From: Calliopum simillimum
Taxonomy: Eukaryota > Arthropoda > Insecta > Diptera > Lauxaniidae
Direction: 5' to 3'
Assembly: GCA_951812925.1 (NCBI GenBank)
Contig: OX638370.1
Location: 79,838,004 to 79,902,003, forward strand
DNA length: 64,000 nt
Positions 22,138 through 32,890 of the stretch are shown piece after piece. The notes beneath the pieces were generated by a model. It saw only the letters and a program-made list of their open reading frames with translations. It ran no database searches and was not told the origin of the DNA. Position 1 is the stretch's first letter. Every line of letters begins with the position of its first letter. The position numbers and the translations under genes are program-made.

Positions 22138-22410
22138 TTTGTTGTTGTTGATAGTGGTGTTGTTGATGGTTGTGTTGTTGATAGTGGTGTTGTTGATAGG
22201 GGTGTTGTTGATGTTGCTGTTGTTTTGTTAGTGTTGTTTTTGTTAGTAGTAGTTCTGTTGTTTTGTTAGTGTTGTTCAGGCCAGATATTGTCGTCAAGGT
22301 TGCGATTTCTGGCCTCCCAATAGGATGGTCTCTCCGAGACATTGTTGTTGTTGTTAGTGGTGGTGCTGTTGTTGTTTTTGTTAGTGGTTGTGTTGTTGTT
22401 GTAATATTTG
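22138..22410. repeat. GTT-rich tandem repeat
   Basis: Degenerate tandem array of GTTGTTGATAGTGGTGTT-like units, interrupted around 22275-22340 by non-repetitive sequence. The V- or Q/H-rich frames on either strand are products of the array. Confidence 0.85.
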
Positions 22411-22842
22411 CTAAATTTCATGAAAATTTCTTTAGTTTAATTTTTGTTTTTCTATAAAAAATGCCTTAATGATGCTAATCCAGCTTTAACTACTTAATGA
22501 AGGAAAATAGATAAGGCTTCTATATTTTGTTACTACAGCTATAGGTTAATAAGGTATTTTTGTTTTTAATTTATAATAGCTTTAAAAAAAAAACTGGTCA
22601 AAATTTTCACAAAATCACCATATCTTGAAAACCATAACTTGTATTTAAAACTTTTTCAAAGTAATTTTGTAACCAGTTAAAATATCTTTCATATGACATC
22701 AATATTTTTAAAATCCATTTAGGGATTCAGAACTTATATCGGATTTTATAAAAGCTATATCCCGATCTTCCGATGGCCATATCTCCAAAACTAGGTCCGA
22801 GCGACATTTTTTGATTACACATTTTTTGTAAAAATTATAACT

Positions 22843-23176
22843 TCAACAAGAAAAGCTTGGTTTAAACCAAATTGGGTTCTGGGAGCAACGGTTGACTTTA
22901 GCCAAAAATACAGTATATGGCTGGTATAGTGAATTCAATCGTGGTCGTAATTCAGTCGCCGACGAATCCCGTGAAGATCGTCCAAAATCGGTTGTTGTAC
23001 CATAAAACATCGATACAGTGCATGAACTGATAATACAAGATCGTCATGTTTCATATTGTGAGATAGAGGCATCGTTGCACATTAGTTACATTTCAATTCA
23101 TTAGATTTTGCGTGAACACTTAGTTGTAAAAAACGTTTGTTCTCGTTGGAAACCCCATAATTTATCAATCGCTTAA
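22843..23176 (+). pseudogene. Mariner transposase 5' fragment
   Basis: Translation gives RLTLAKNTVYGWYSEFNRGR, then NSVADESREDRPKSVVVP, NIDTVHELIIQDRHVSYCEI, EASLHISYISIH and a final SRWKPHNLSIA. This is the N-terminal helix-turn-helix region and linker of a mariner transposase (FNRGR, the D..R.GRPKSV linker and the W.PH.L motif). In-frame stops follow VVP and ISIH. The catalytic half is absent. The sequence ends at the inverted-repeat element starting at 23180 and is not recovered beyond it. Confidence 0.85.
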
Positions 23177-23179
23177 ATT

Positions 23180-24343
23180 ACACTGTTCGGCACAAAAAAA
23201 ACACATGAGAAAATCCAATAAATTCTTAAAGTAGACGTTAAAAAAAATACCCGTTTCTCGTGATTTTTCTCCAGCACGTCACATTTTTTTTTAATCGATT
23301 TTTGAAGTTTTTTTATTCACTGTACATGAAAAAACCAAAAATACCGCATTCTTGTGTTAAATCGATGAATTTAACTATATGATCTTTACATTTGAGGTGT
23401 ATCATGAGTTCAGCAAACTTATGCAAGATCTTTCGAGGAATATTTTTGTAGAAAATTTTAACTCTGTACAACCCCCACATGTGGGTCATTTTTGCCCTTT
23501 TCTTAAAAAGGTACAAAAATGACACCTAAAACAGCGGAATATTGAGTCAGTATGTACTAGAGAAATATTTGCTATACAATTTCATTACTAGTTGCTGAAC
23601 TCTAAAAAGGCAAAATTTTATCCTGAAAGCAAAAAAATTGTTAAAATCTGAAAGCAGTTCTAACAATAAATATTTTCCAAATTTCACCCCACTGTAAAAC
23701 TCTATAACTACATTTTGGACAAAACTCGTTCTCTCAAGATCATAACGAAATCACCCAAGGATCATTTTCCTAGAATACATTAACCTATTGTATCCAGTTT
23801 TTATGGGTCTTTTTGACCCCTTTTTCTAAAACTGAGCCACAATGGGTTAAAAAATATCTTACAAAAAATTTCACTAAGAGTTGCCAAAGACGAAAAATTC
23901 TTAAAACTTAAGGTAAGAGCGTCAGGGATGTAATTGTATAGCAAATATTTCTCTAGTACATACTGACTCAATATTCCCCTGTTTTAGGTGTCATTTTTGT
24001 ACCTTTTTAAGAAAACGGCAAAAATGACCCACATGTGGGGGTTGTACAGAGTTAAAATTTTCTACTAAAATATTCCTCGTAATATCCTGCATAAGTTTAC
24101 TGAACACATGATACACCTCAAATGTAAGGATCATATAGCTAAATTTATCGATTTAACACAAGAATGCGGTATTTTTGATTTTTTATGTACAGTGGATAAA
24201 AAAAATTCAAAAATCGATTTTAAAAAAAATGTTACGTGCTGGAGAAAAACCACGGGAAACGGTATTTTTTTTTAACGTCTACTTTAAGAATTTTTTGATT
24301 TTCTAATGTGCTTTTAAAAAAGTTCAAAATTGTCGAACAGTGT
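23180..24343. mobile_element. Foldback element with about 400-bp arms
   Basis: The left arm 23180-23600 and right arm 23925-24343 are close inverted copies. Both contain CCACATGTGGGTCATTTTTG or its complement, and ACACAAGAATGCGG or its complement. Ends read ACACTGTTCG and CGAACAGTGT. The loop of about 320 bp has no gene. Another ACACTGAACGACAATTTTGT begins near 24367, perhaps a related end. Confidence 0.85.
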
Positions 24344-24553
24344 TATCAATGGAAAAATTTATAACACTGAACGACAATTTTGTGGGTTAAAAAATTCCTA
24401 TAAATATTGTTCGTACGATCTATAGCTTCGGAGATATCCTAAGTGTACCTACCAACTAAACTATGTTCCTTGGCTTATTATTCCACTTCTCACAAAATAT
24501 TTGACTCTAAAAAGCACAAAATTTGTATAAAAAATATTTTGTTTGCCCTTGTG

Positions 24554-26027
24554 CAGCGTCTAGATTCTAATGGATTAATATGGATAAAGAAAGTGTCCAT
24601 TTGAATCTATTTTGATCCATACAATCCAGATCACGAAACCTCTGGATTGAATACCTATCCATTTTAATTTATTGGAATCTTATAGATTGTATGGATTGAA
24701 ATAGATTTGAAAAATAAAAAATCAACTTATTATTCGAGCAATGTTTTCACTTTAAAAATGGTATTTACTTGATGTTTATAAAGTGCAGCAACAAAAAAGG
24801 TTTACGTATAGTAAACTTAAATAACACTGTGGAACAAAATTTGGTCGCTAAAAGTTTACTCAGATCTGACGCTGCGGGGTGAAAATATAGGCCAAAATAA
24901 AAGACCATTTGGCTCAGTTTGTTCAAGTTGGCTCTAGTTTTCGAGAAAAGGCCGTTTGAATTTTGCACCTTGCATTATGTGGTCTTTTCGATATATCTCG
25001 TAAGTTAACTGAGTTTTATTGCATTTAGTGGTGGGGTTTTGTTCATCTAATCCATATCTACTCTTTCACTACCAAATCAGTATTTTTGGATGCACTTTTG
25101 GCAATTTAGAGCACAAAATTCCCAAAAAAGTGATATTTTTCGCCTTTTATGACATTCGGCTCAATAGAAATCACCCGAGTGATGGATTTATGCCTTTTAA
25201 CCTATAGCCGAGATCTATACGAATACTTTGATATAATAAATGTTTCATATGGGCAAAAAATTTCTCATGTGAGCCACCAAAGAAATTAAAGGTAAAAAAG
25301 GCTTTAACAAAATGATGTTTTATAACAACTAGTAAAGATTTTGTAAAAATGTTTTTTTTAGAGATATTTAGCATAGGTCGGGAAATAAAATGGTGTTTTT
25401 GATTTGTAAAAAAATGTTTGTTCCACAGTGTAATTGCCGTTGGATTAAAATGGATAAGACTGGATTGACATTGATCGCACTTTTTTTCTAAGTGCATACT
25501 TGGATTGAAAAGGAGTCAAATGGATTGGAGTTGGACTTTAATTCAAGTGAGAAATACCACAATCCTAGGGACCCACGTTATTGTTCATGCCCAAATATTA
25601 TCTCCTTGATGATCACAAATCACCAAAGTCCAGTTATTGCAGGAAATCATGGAGTATCTTGTTGGGTTAAAAAATGATTTGATTGGATTGACCTCGATTT
25701 TTTCCAAGTGCTACTTGGATTGAAAAGGACTCAAATGGATTGTAGTTTTACCATAATTCCTCGTCGCGGGGTGCGATTTGATCTTGCAATATTTCACATC
25801 GCATTCATCGCGTGCATCTGGCACACAGTTCTGGATCAAAATCTGGATCCAGAAAGATTGATAGACGGCGTCTATTTGAAACCATTTCAATCTTTTGCTT
25901 GGTTCTATATTCTCTGGACTTAAATGGATTGATCCGATTTTTAATCCAAATCTATCCGACAATTCTGGTACACAATACTGGATCAGAATGGATTGTTAAA
26001 ATTTAATCCATTTCAATCCAGACGCGG
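24554..26027. mobile_element. Element F: TIR element packed with a GGATTGAAATGGATT-like word
   Basis: The left end reads GCGTCTAGATTCTAATGGAT; the right end complements to GCGTCTGGATTGAAATGGAT. Variants of TGGATTGAAATGGATT or its complement occur at least twelve times, in both orientations. Two blocks, at about 25498 and 25713, are direct duplicates (TTGGATTGAAAAGGAGTCAA against TTGGATTGAAAAGGACTCAA). A separate element is nested at 24824-25431. No transposase is recognised. Confidence 0.7.
24824..25431. mobile_element. Nested TIR element with ACACTGTGGAACAAA ends
   Basis: The left end ACACTGTGGAACAAA is inverted at the right end as TTTGTTCCACAGTGT with one mismatch (608 bp). It interrupts element F. 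The first six bases, ACACTG, match the neighbouring element at 23180, but the rest of the TIR differs. The frame at 25171-25497 (-) is AT-rich and unrecognised. Confidence 0.75.
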
Positions 26028-27115
26028 CTACATAGCGCAAAAGCAAAAATGGTATATAAAAAATGTTTAAGTTTTGCATCAAGTTTTTAGAAAATTGCTC
26101 TCTGTGTCAGAACATTGATTTTAGAAACAAAGCAAATCTCAAATTTAAAACGTGCCGCATGGAAATTTTAGTTTTATTCGTAAAAGGAAGAAAGTTATCT
26201 TTCTTACAAAATCAATTACATTTTTGTTTTGTGTGAAGTAAATGCCTTATATGATTGAAATTATGAAAAATAATTTTTTTACAATCGGTTTTAACATTTC
26301 TTTATTTGCAATTTGCAAGAGAAGTGCAAAATGTAAAAAACCGGCGATTAGATCAAAATAGAGATAAAATTTTGCTTAATCCGATAGGGCAATAAAGTTA
26401 GGATATATTTTACGGCAGAAATTTCTCCGAACAAAAACATTGCGTAAAAAGTTTATATTTTGCTATTTTACAGAACCAGGATTTCAAAAGATTAGTTTTG
26501 GGTGTTTTAAAAATTTTATAACATTAGCCACCCTGTGGCTTCGTTAAGTTTTTATCATCTGTTTCTATGCTACAATTAAGAAAAGAAAGAAGGAAAGAAA
26601 AAACTTACAAAAAGAAATAGAAAAAAATCAAAAGGATCCAAGATGCCAGCCTATAGAAAATATCCGTACGTATGGGATTTCGCACACGCAAAGGAACTAT
26701 GAACTTGAGAATATGTTATGTTACGGTGTCCTTGATTTACAATTCTCGCGATTTGAATATGTTTTTTCATAAATCAATCCAAAATAAAAGAATATACACA
26801 GAAATTTCTACAACAGCAACTCTTTTACATCGAAAAATATACGAACGCAACTCCGTAGACGTGATTTAGCTGTGCTGAGATTGGTAAATCTTATCGTCAA
26901 GTCTTAGCCGTTTTCACTGGCAGAAAGAGATTTATTTTTGACAGTAAAAGTTAGAAGCTGTAAAATTAAAGTTATTTTTCCTTTTCTTCTTTATATTAAA
27001 TTGCTTTGTATTTACTTAATGACATTTAATGCAAATTGTCAAAGTTAAGAGGTGCCACTTGTTGGAAAATAGCCAAAATCGGTTTATCTACTGTGATTTA
27101 TGTGCGGATTTAGAT
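26028..27115. other. No recognisable gene
   Basis: AT-rich intergenic DNA with a short purine tract at about 26578-26632. I see no domain, repeat end or RNA gene. Confidence 0.5.
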
Positions 27116-27120
27116 TAAAT

Positions 27121-27744
27121 CTAGTCAATAACAGTTTTATAAACGTATGGTAAACCATATCTGTCATCGGCAAAAGCCCTGCACAGTAAGTTTGTAGCTT
27201 CTGCAGCTGGCATTAATTCTGTTAAATTATGATAATCGGGACTACAGTATTTCTGAACTGCGGACAAAAGAACTGCCAAGCCAATGATCCTTTTAGAGTT
27301 TGAATGCAATTAATCTAAAAAAGAATTATTTAGACATATATAAATTAAGTTGAACATATTTCTGCACTAACCAGTTATATTATCTATTGTCTGTGTACGT
27401 TGAGACTCTGTTGATGGCACATATTGAATTACCTCAACATTTGGTTTAATAAATAAGGTTTTTTGAACATCGCTGTTCAAATCATTGATAAAAGCACCGG
27501 CTTGATCTACTATTGGACCGTATATATCAAAATGTGTTTTAAACGAAAATTTCGTTAGTAAATTTTTTTTTTTTTTTATGTAAGAAATTGAAAGAAAAAA
27601 TTCTATTTTGTTTATATCAACCGTTTGCCAGAATAACGAATAAAAATAAAAAGTAATGACAAAATATTTCCACAAACGAATGGACCGAAAGAGAATTTCC
27701 GAGTACGTCAAACTGTGAACTCGTCTCTTTACGTTTTTCCCCAC
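27121..27744 (-). pseudogene. Unrecognised two-part coding remnant
   Basis: Two minus-strand frames (27367-27744 and 27121-27309) have normal amino-acid composition, for example FDIYGPIVDQAGAFINDLN and LMPAAEATNLLCRAFADDRY. They are separated by a 61-bp gap with a donor-like GTTAGT and acceptor-like TTTTTTAG. Joining at those sites would put a stop immediately after the junction, so either the splice model is wrong or the gene is broken. The N-terminal part of the first frame (before about 27540) is AT-rich and probably not coding. I do not recognise the family. Confidence 0.3.
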
Positions 27745-28147
27745 TTGCCAAAAAGCTGAAAGAATTTCTCAAAAAATTTCCTAGTGTAAATCCACACTCA
27801 ATAAATCAACAAATAAGGTATTAAGTTTATCCCTTCAGCCTAGTGCTGAATATTGGATTAGGTATAGTATGTATTATACTTAAAATTTCAATAGCTAAAA
27901 TGTGGGCGTGGCACTAATCTGATTACGCCCACTTTTAGAACAGTATATGGTATTTATGGCACCTACTTCTCAAATTATATTTAAATAGCTTCTAAAGCAT
28001 TGAAGCTGTGTTTTTTAGCATTTTATGGTATAGTCTCAAAAGTCTAATTTGAATTTTGGTCGACATGCTGAGCTGTATCCAACCAGCGGAATACGGGGTT
28101 TGATTAAAACATTTTTAAAATAAACGTGTAGAATCTACAGTCGCGTT

Positions 28148-28295
28148 CAGTGGTGGATCCAGGGGGGGGGGAGCGATGGGGCGATCGCCCCCTCTCTCAA
28201 ACCTAAATTATATGTAAAGACTTTGAAAACATTCTGTTATTATCTAGAAATGTAGTCAATCGGCCCCCCTCTTGACAATGCTGGATCCGCCACTG
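28148..28295. mobile_element. hAT-type MITE (copy 3)
   Basis: 148 bp. Starts CAGTGGTGGATCC and ends GGATCCGCCACTG. It is flanked by a perfect 8-bp duplication, GTCGCGTT, at 28140-28147 and 28296-28303. The middle (ATTATATGTAAAGACTTTG, TTATCTAGAAATGTAGTC) matches the copy at 1254-1422. Confidence 0.95.
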
Positions 28296-28429
28296 GTCGC
28301 GTTTCTTATAAATAATTATTAAAATCTGGAATGGGTATTAAAATTTTAAGCAGATAACAAAATCGCTCAGAAATTTTGTTACGATAATAGCAAGGTGGCA
28401 GCACTGTTCGTAAATTACAGCAGTTATAA

Positions 28430-29440
28430 ACGGATCAGTGATGTCGTTTCAAAAAAAATCTCGGTACTCATTTTTAGATTTTTGGGCAGTACTTTGTGCT
28501 AATGGGGAGTACTATGATAACATGTTCGATTTCTTACAAGCTGACAGAATATATATGACGATATCAATCATGCCAGTGCTTCTTAATGATGAGGAATCTT
28601 TTTTGGTACTTCTACGGAATATAAATGCGGAGAGTGACATGTACAGCCCACTACATATAATTCTAGTATATCCTGTTGTAACAAGGTTTTTACCGTTGAA
28701 TTGTCTCCCATCATAGCAAAAGCGTTGTCGGCTGCGAAGCCAATAAGATTTTCCAAGGGAATCTCTGCATTTATTAAACAATTTGAAGTCGATTCATAAA
28801 TTGTTTTGATGCGCATTTTTTAAGTTGATTTAAACCCAAAAACCGGTCTCTTACTTTTCCTTGAGAAAATTCGAAGTAGCGAACCAATAAAACTAAATAT
28901 TTCTCTGAACTAACATGTGTTGTTGCATCAATAATCAGCGAAAACTTCAGCGATCTCAAAATTTGGGTCAGTTCATCCAAACCATCTTCCAAAATCAATT
29001 CAGTGACCGTGTTTGTTTTCGCGCATTGCAAATTTTTCGATATATCTGAATCGTTTGCTATCTTTTTTATTAAGGCTGTTAGGTCGGTTATCAACGAAAA
29101 TGGCAAGTTATACTGAATTAAAAACATTATTGTTTGGAGCTCACACGCTTTGATTACATTATTATTGGTACTCAAAATTTTGCCAGCCTTAAAGATGTCA
29201 GGTTGATTTTTCAGGCTCACCACAACGTTGAAATGAAATTTTGAACCCATGTCTTGTGTTGCGAATATTTGCAAAGCAACTTTGCTCCGTTTTTTAGACC
29301 TATTTGTGAATCGAGCCAAACGGAACTATCCAATTTTTGTGCTCTTTTGGGGCTGGGTACTGCAACACATCTGATATTATTCACCTCCACGGGCTTTACA
29401 GTTTCTGGTGATATGATAGCATCAGAGGAGTTCGCAGATC
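28430..29440 (-). pseudogene. hAT-superfamily (ZBED/SCAND3-like) transposase remnant
   Basis: Frames 28774-29319 and 28583-28816 read in succession on the minus strand. The first has an N-terminal KKRSKVALQIFATQDMGSK, then SLITDLTALIKKIANDSD, then SLKFSLIIDATTHVSSEKYL. The second has LIGFAADNAFAMMGDNSTV and YVVGCTCHSPHL. The blocks fit domesticated-type hAT transposases: an N-terminal KK...W region, the I.DETTD..S.K first catalytic aspartate block, a second GFA.DNA..M.G block, then C..H.L. In the first, DETTD has become DATTH. Frameshifts and a truncated C-terminus indicate a dead copy. The + strand frame at 28438-28716 is its shadow. Confidence 0.72.
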
Positions 29441-29537
29441 CTTTGCTCTAACTATAAACCTGCTTTAAAGGCAAAAAATATCTGACAATTGTTCAGTATT
29501 TAAAGCGTAAATATTTGCGATAGCAGAGGCGGCAAGG

Positions 29538-29880
29538 TTGATATCGATGAAGGATATATCACCTACCTATATAGCCATTTTCATCGATAGTCAAGCTGCC
29601 ATTAAAGCTCTGCAAAATAAGAATAAAAGATCTGAGGTAGTCAGCCGTTGTCGTGAAGAGCTTCAGGTTCTTAACGAACAATACAATTTAGAACTGTGTT
29701 GGGTACCCACTCATAAAAAAATTCAAGGAAATGAAGAGGCAGATGAGTTAGCTAGGAGCGGCTCATTATTGCCCACGGAAAATATTAATCATATCGTTAA
29801 ACTACCAATCTCACACGATTGGAAAAAAATTTCAGATAAAATGGTTTTGGAGATGTTGAGGAGATAAGATAAGGTTTACT
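29538..29880 (+). pseudogene. RNase H domain fragment of a non-LTR retrotransposon
   Basis: The frame contains IAIFIDSQAAIKALQN, LELCWVPTHKKIQGNEEADE and LARSGS. These are the DSQ-A-I, WVP-H and GN-E-AD-LAR signatures of a retroelement RNase H, including the catalytic aspartates and histidine. Downstream, in another frame, GYNTLYRHLGQMRF and RWCGD correspond to the tail that follows RNase H in I/LOA/Jockey-type ORF2 proteins. The reverse transcriptase is not present in front, so the copy is 5'-truncated. Confidence 0.85.
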
Positions 29881-30095
29881 AAATTGCTTCTTAAATGCAG
29901 AAATAGTGAAATTGAGTCATTTATAGCAGTAGTTACAGGGTATAATACGTTATACAGGCACTTGGGACAGATGAGGTTTGAGACTGACGATCTTTGAAGA
30001 TGGTGTGGAGACAGCGACCGTTTTTAATGACGGATCACAATGGACCAGCAGAATGGTCAAAGTGGAATTTGACTTACATATAAGCCGACGATGCT

Positions 30096-30114
30096 TTTGC
30101 AACCTAACCTAACC
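30096..30114 (+). repeat. (AACCT)n tail of the non-LTR element
   Basis: AACCTAACCTAACCTAAA lies just downstream of the RNase H remnant. Short CCTAA-type tails terminate several dipteran non-LTR elements. With so few units inside a chromosome arm, this is a retroelement tail and not telomeric DNA. Confidence 0.6.
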
Positions 30115-30529
30115 TAAAGGGATAAAATTCGTTGATTTAATTGCAGAAATATAAAAACTTTTTCATTAAGTTGTCCATATTTCCTTCCAATTACTTGTTT
30201 TTCAAATTATCGCTTTTCAAATATGTATTGTAAGTGTTCGTTTTCGTTTAAAACCAAAGTTATTCAGCAGCACACATATTGAAAATTTTAATTTATTACA
30301 CATGTTTTTTGTTTGAAAAATTGCAAAGACGCACCGAGTATTGAAAAGGAGCACAAAAATGGTTCAAGGGAGTACAGGAGTACGCTTGCTCAAATAGGAG
30401 TAAAATACTCCTATAGGAGTACAAACGACATCACTGAAACGGATCGTTCTTTTTCACTGCGTAGTTTTGTTTTACATTCATTTGGTTTTCTTTGCCCGTT
30501 GAAAAATTTGTGAAATTTTATTAAAAAAC

Positions 30530-31010
30530 TTTCTGCTATTTATAAAAAAAGAAGCAACTAATCAAAAAACACTAAGTTGTGTAGAAATTAATGACCGTAA
30601 AATAAAATCGACGGTATTGCGGTTTAGTGCGAAAAATTTTGGTAAAAATTTCATATTTTCATTCGACGATTATTTAATTCTCACAATATTTTGCTTGAAC
30701 TTTTGTACATTATGACAAGTCTCTTATAAGAAAAGAATATAAGCAAAAAAAGAAAAATAAAGATACGAAAAGGAAGAAGCAAACAGAAAAATAATGTGAA
30801 CAGCGAGAAAACGCAAAATAAACGAGAAACAGACGTAAAGTGGAAGAAATTCTTTTTTTTTTATTTATTTGGTGCTGAAAAACAAAGAAAACTTCCATCA
30901 ACGACGACGTAAAAAGTGAAGAATTTGGAAAAAAAGCAAAAAGGAACAACTAAAATAAATGAAAAAATAATTTAATTGAAGAAAAACTTTAAAAGAACCT
31001 TTTTGCAGTT
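30530..31010 (+). other. Purine/A-rich stretch, possible 5' UTR exon of RanBPM
   Basis: A long A/G-biased stretch (for example AAAGGAAGAAGCAAACAG at 30769) resembles dipteran leader sequences and lies upstream of RanBPM on the same strand. There is no proof of transcription. The frame 30710-30949 on the other strand is low complexity. Confidence 0.2.
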
Positions 31011-31315
31011 GCAAGATATTTGCTAAAAGTGAAAAATTGTGTTTTGGGTATTTAATTTTATTTTCTTAATTTGTTAATTTTATTGGTTTTTTTTTTTGTT
31101 TTTTCATTTTTGCATTCTCTTGTCTGTCTGCTGTGCTGCCTGCCATTGGCCATAGATATCAAATGTGAAATATGAAGTCTCCTCTTTGTTCAAATGTTGC
31201 GAAATTATGCGGAATTAAGTCGAGTGATTAAACATCGAAAGGAAATTCAATTTTTTATTTGCTGCCATGCAGAATATTTTCATTTGAAAAGTTGCAAGTA
31301 AAACTGCGCTTGTCC

Positions 31316-31714
31316 TTAAATCAATTCAGAAATTGGAACATTGCAGCCTTGACCAATTTTTCGCCTACGACTGATTTATTTACGTCAAAGATTGCCTTCA
31401 TTTTGTAGTGTTTCATTCGTTTGAGCAGAAGATCGTAACCAGTAAACTCTAATAACGATCCATTATCTGACGATTCGCATTTGTGGCACGGGTCTAGGCA
31501 TTCCAAAGATTTTTGAAATTCTGAGGAAGGATGTATTGACAAGCTTCACGTTTGAAGCATTTTTTTTTGTCAATATGTTGGTCGATTTCGTCCCGGGAAG
31601 GTCAACTTTGGCGTCAGGACATTTGTTGACGCAAGCTAGTATATAACCGAATCCTAACTTATTTTCACTCGAGAATTTCCTAAATTTAAACTGAATTTTC
31701 TTTTTTTGGAGCAT
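31316..31714 (-). pseudogene. Unrecognised frameshifted ORF pair
   Basis: Minus-strand frames 31463-31714 and 31321-31542 overlap and appear to be one protein broken by a frameshift near 31500. The first has GFGYILACVNKCPDAKVDLPG; the second has CLDPCHKCESSDNG and ends VKAAMFQFLN. The Cys pairs hint at a metal-binding segment, and a transposon origin is likely. I cannot assign a family. Confidence 0.3.
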
Positions 31715-31849
31715 GTTTTCTTTACAGATAAATTCGGAAAAATTTTTATTGACCTGAAATTTCCTAATTTAGTTAATAAAGTTTGAGGTTAATAATACAT
31801 TTTTTGGAAAAAATAACGGGGTGAATTTTTAAAAAATTGTCATCTCAAA

Positions 31850-31975
31850 AACAAACTATGACTCAAATTGAAAAATCCATCCAGGGGTTCCCAACTTATA
31901 ACGATTTTTATAAAAGAGATATATCCCGATCTTTCAATGGCTATATCTCCGAAAGTAGATCCGCTCAGACATTTT
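31850..31975 (-). repeat. Single-arm relative of the 21335-22818 foldback element
   Basis: GATATATCCCGATCTTTCAA, TGGCTATATCTCCGAAAGTA and GATCCGCTCAGAC match the right arm at 22700-22815 with modest divergence. Confidence 0.65.
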
Positions 31976-32729
31976 TGATTGCATATTCTGCTTAGTGTTT
32001 CGTATTAGTGGCGGGCCGGGCCTAATTTTTGAGACCTGAGTCCAGCTCCAGTTCTGAATAGTTTTTATATTTTTCGAAAATTTTATGTAATTTTGCAAAA
32101 ATAACAATATTACAACAACCTTAATAACAACCAAAACTACTTTTGATTTGAACCCTTTCAGGACAGTTAGAAAGTGGAAGTTTATGCAACCATTTTAGCT
32201 ATTTATAATGGCCTATTAAGCGTCCAGAAATCATATTTTAAAATAAACATTCCAAAAATTTTAACGATTTTTCTGGAATTTTCTTGGACATATGTGTCCC
32301 TATGGTCGTTAAGGGAGACTTTTCCCCCATACATTTTTATATGGGGAAAAGATGCCCTTATTTCAAAGGGTGATAACTCGGAAACTAAGAGTCCAATCGA
32401 ATAAATTTAAAGGTATGGTTTGATAGGTAATATTAGAAGAGCTATTAGATGCCATCAAAAGAATTAAACTACAAAATTTCCTGGAACTTCACCGTTAGAT
32501 TCATAACAGCGCTTTCTCAGCTTCAAGCACGGATATCTCGAAATCCTGTAGTATATGAGTTATGCTGGCCTCGGTTCATTAAATTTTTTTATTTTGATTG
32601 CCTGTGAAATTGATAAAATTGTTGTACAAAATTGAGTTGAAAAGTAACTTTACGACCATAGGGACACCGGTGTCCCATTTTGAATTTTATGATTTATCAA
32701 TATAATTAAATAATGGTTAAATAATGGTT

Positions 32730-32890
32730 CATAGAAAGTTATTCAAGGTCAAAGATTGCGAAAGTCAGTTTTTGCAAATATCTCGGTAACTTCTGTAGAA
32801 AAATGTATCACGACATTTTCGTAACTAGGAAAATTACCTGTCAAAAGATGTGACAAGTGTTTTCGTTAAGGAGATATCATAACTAAAAAT
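32730..32890 (+). repeat. Dispersed repeat shared with 63583-63650
   Basis: AAAGTTATTCAAGGTCAAAG, then GTCAGTTTTTGCAAATATCT, recurs near 63583 as AAAGTTATTCAATCTCAAAG with ATCAGTTTTATGCAAATATCT. Unknown family. Other sequence in 31976-34064 is AT-rich without a recognisable gene. Confidence 0.55.

Larger units (their letters stand above)
21335..22818. mobile_element. Foldback element carrying Merlin-like transposase debris
   Basis: The left arm (about 21345-21600) is inverted at about 22570-22818. Shared blocks are GTCGCTCGGACC, GGAAGATCGGGATATAGCT, CATATGAAAGGTATTATAAC and their complements. Between the arms lie the transposase remnant (21780-22015, minus strand) and a GTT-rich tandem repeat (22138-22410). 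Single-arm relatives occur at 31850-31975 and 52335-52480. The ends are soft. Confidence 0.7.

Noticed and set aside
28438..28716. 92-codon + strand ORF
   Set aside because: Mirrors the minus-strand hAT transposase remnant.
30096..30114. (CCTAA)3, the ancestral insect telomere repeat
   Set aside because: Only about three units, beside a non-LTR RNase H fragment. Diptera lack TTAGG telomeres, and such tails are known on retroelements.
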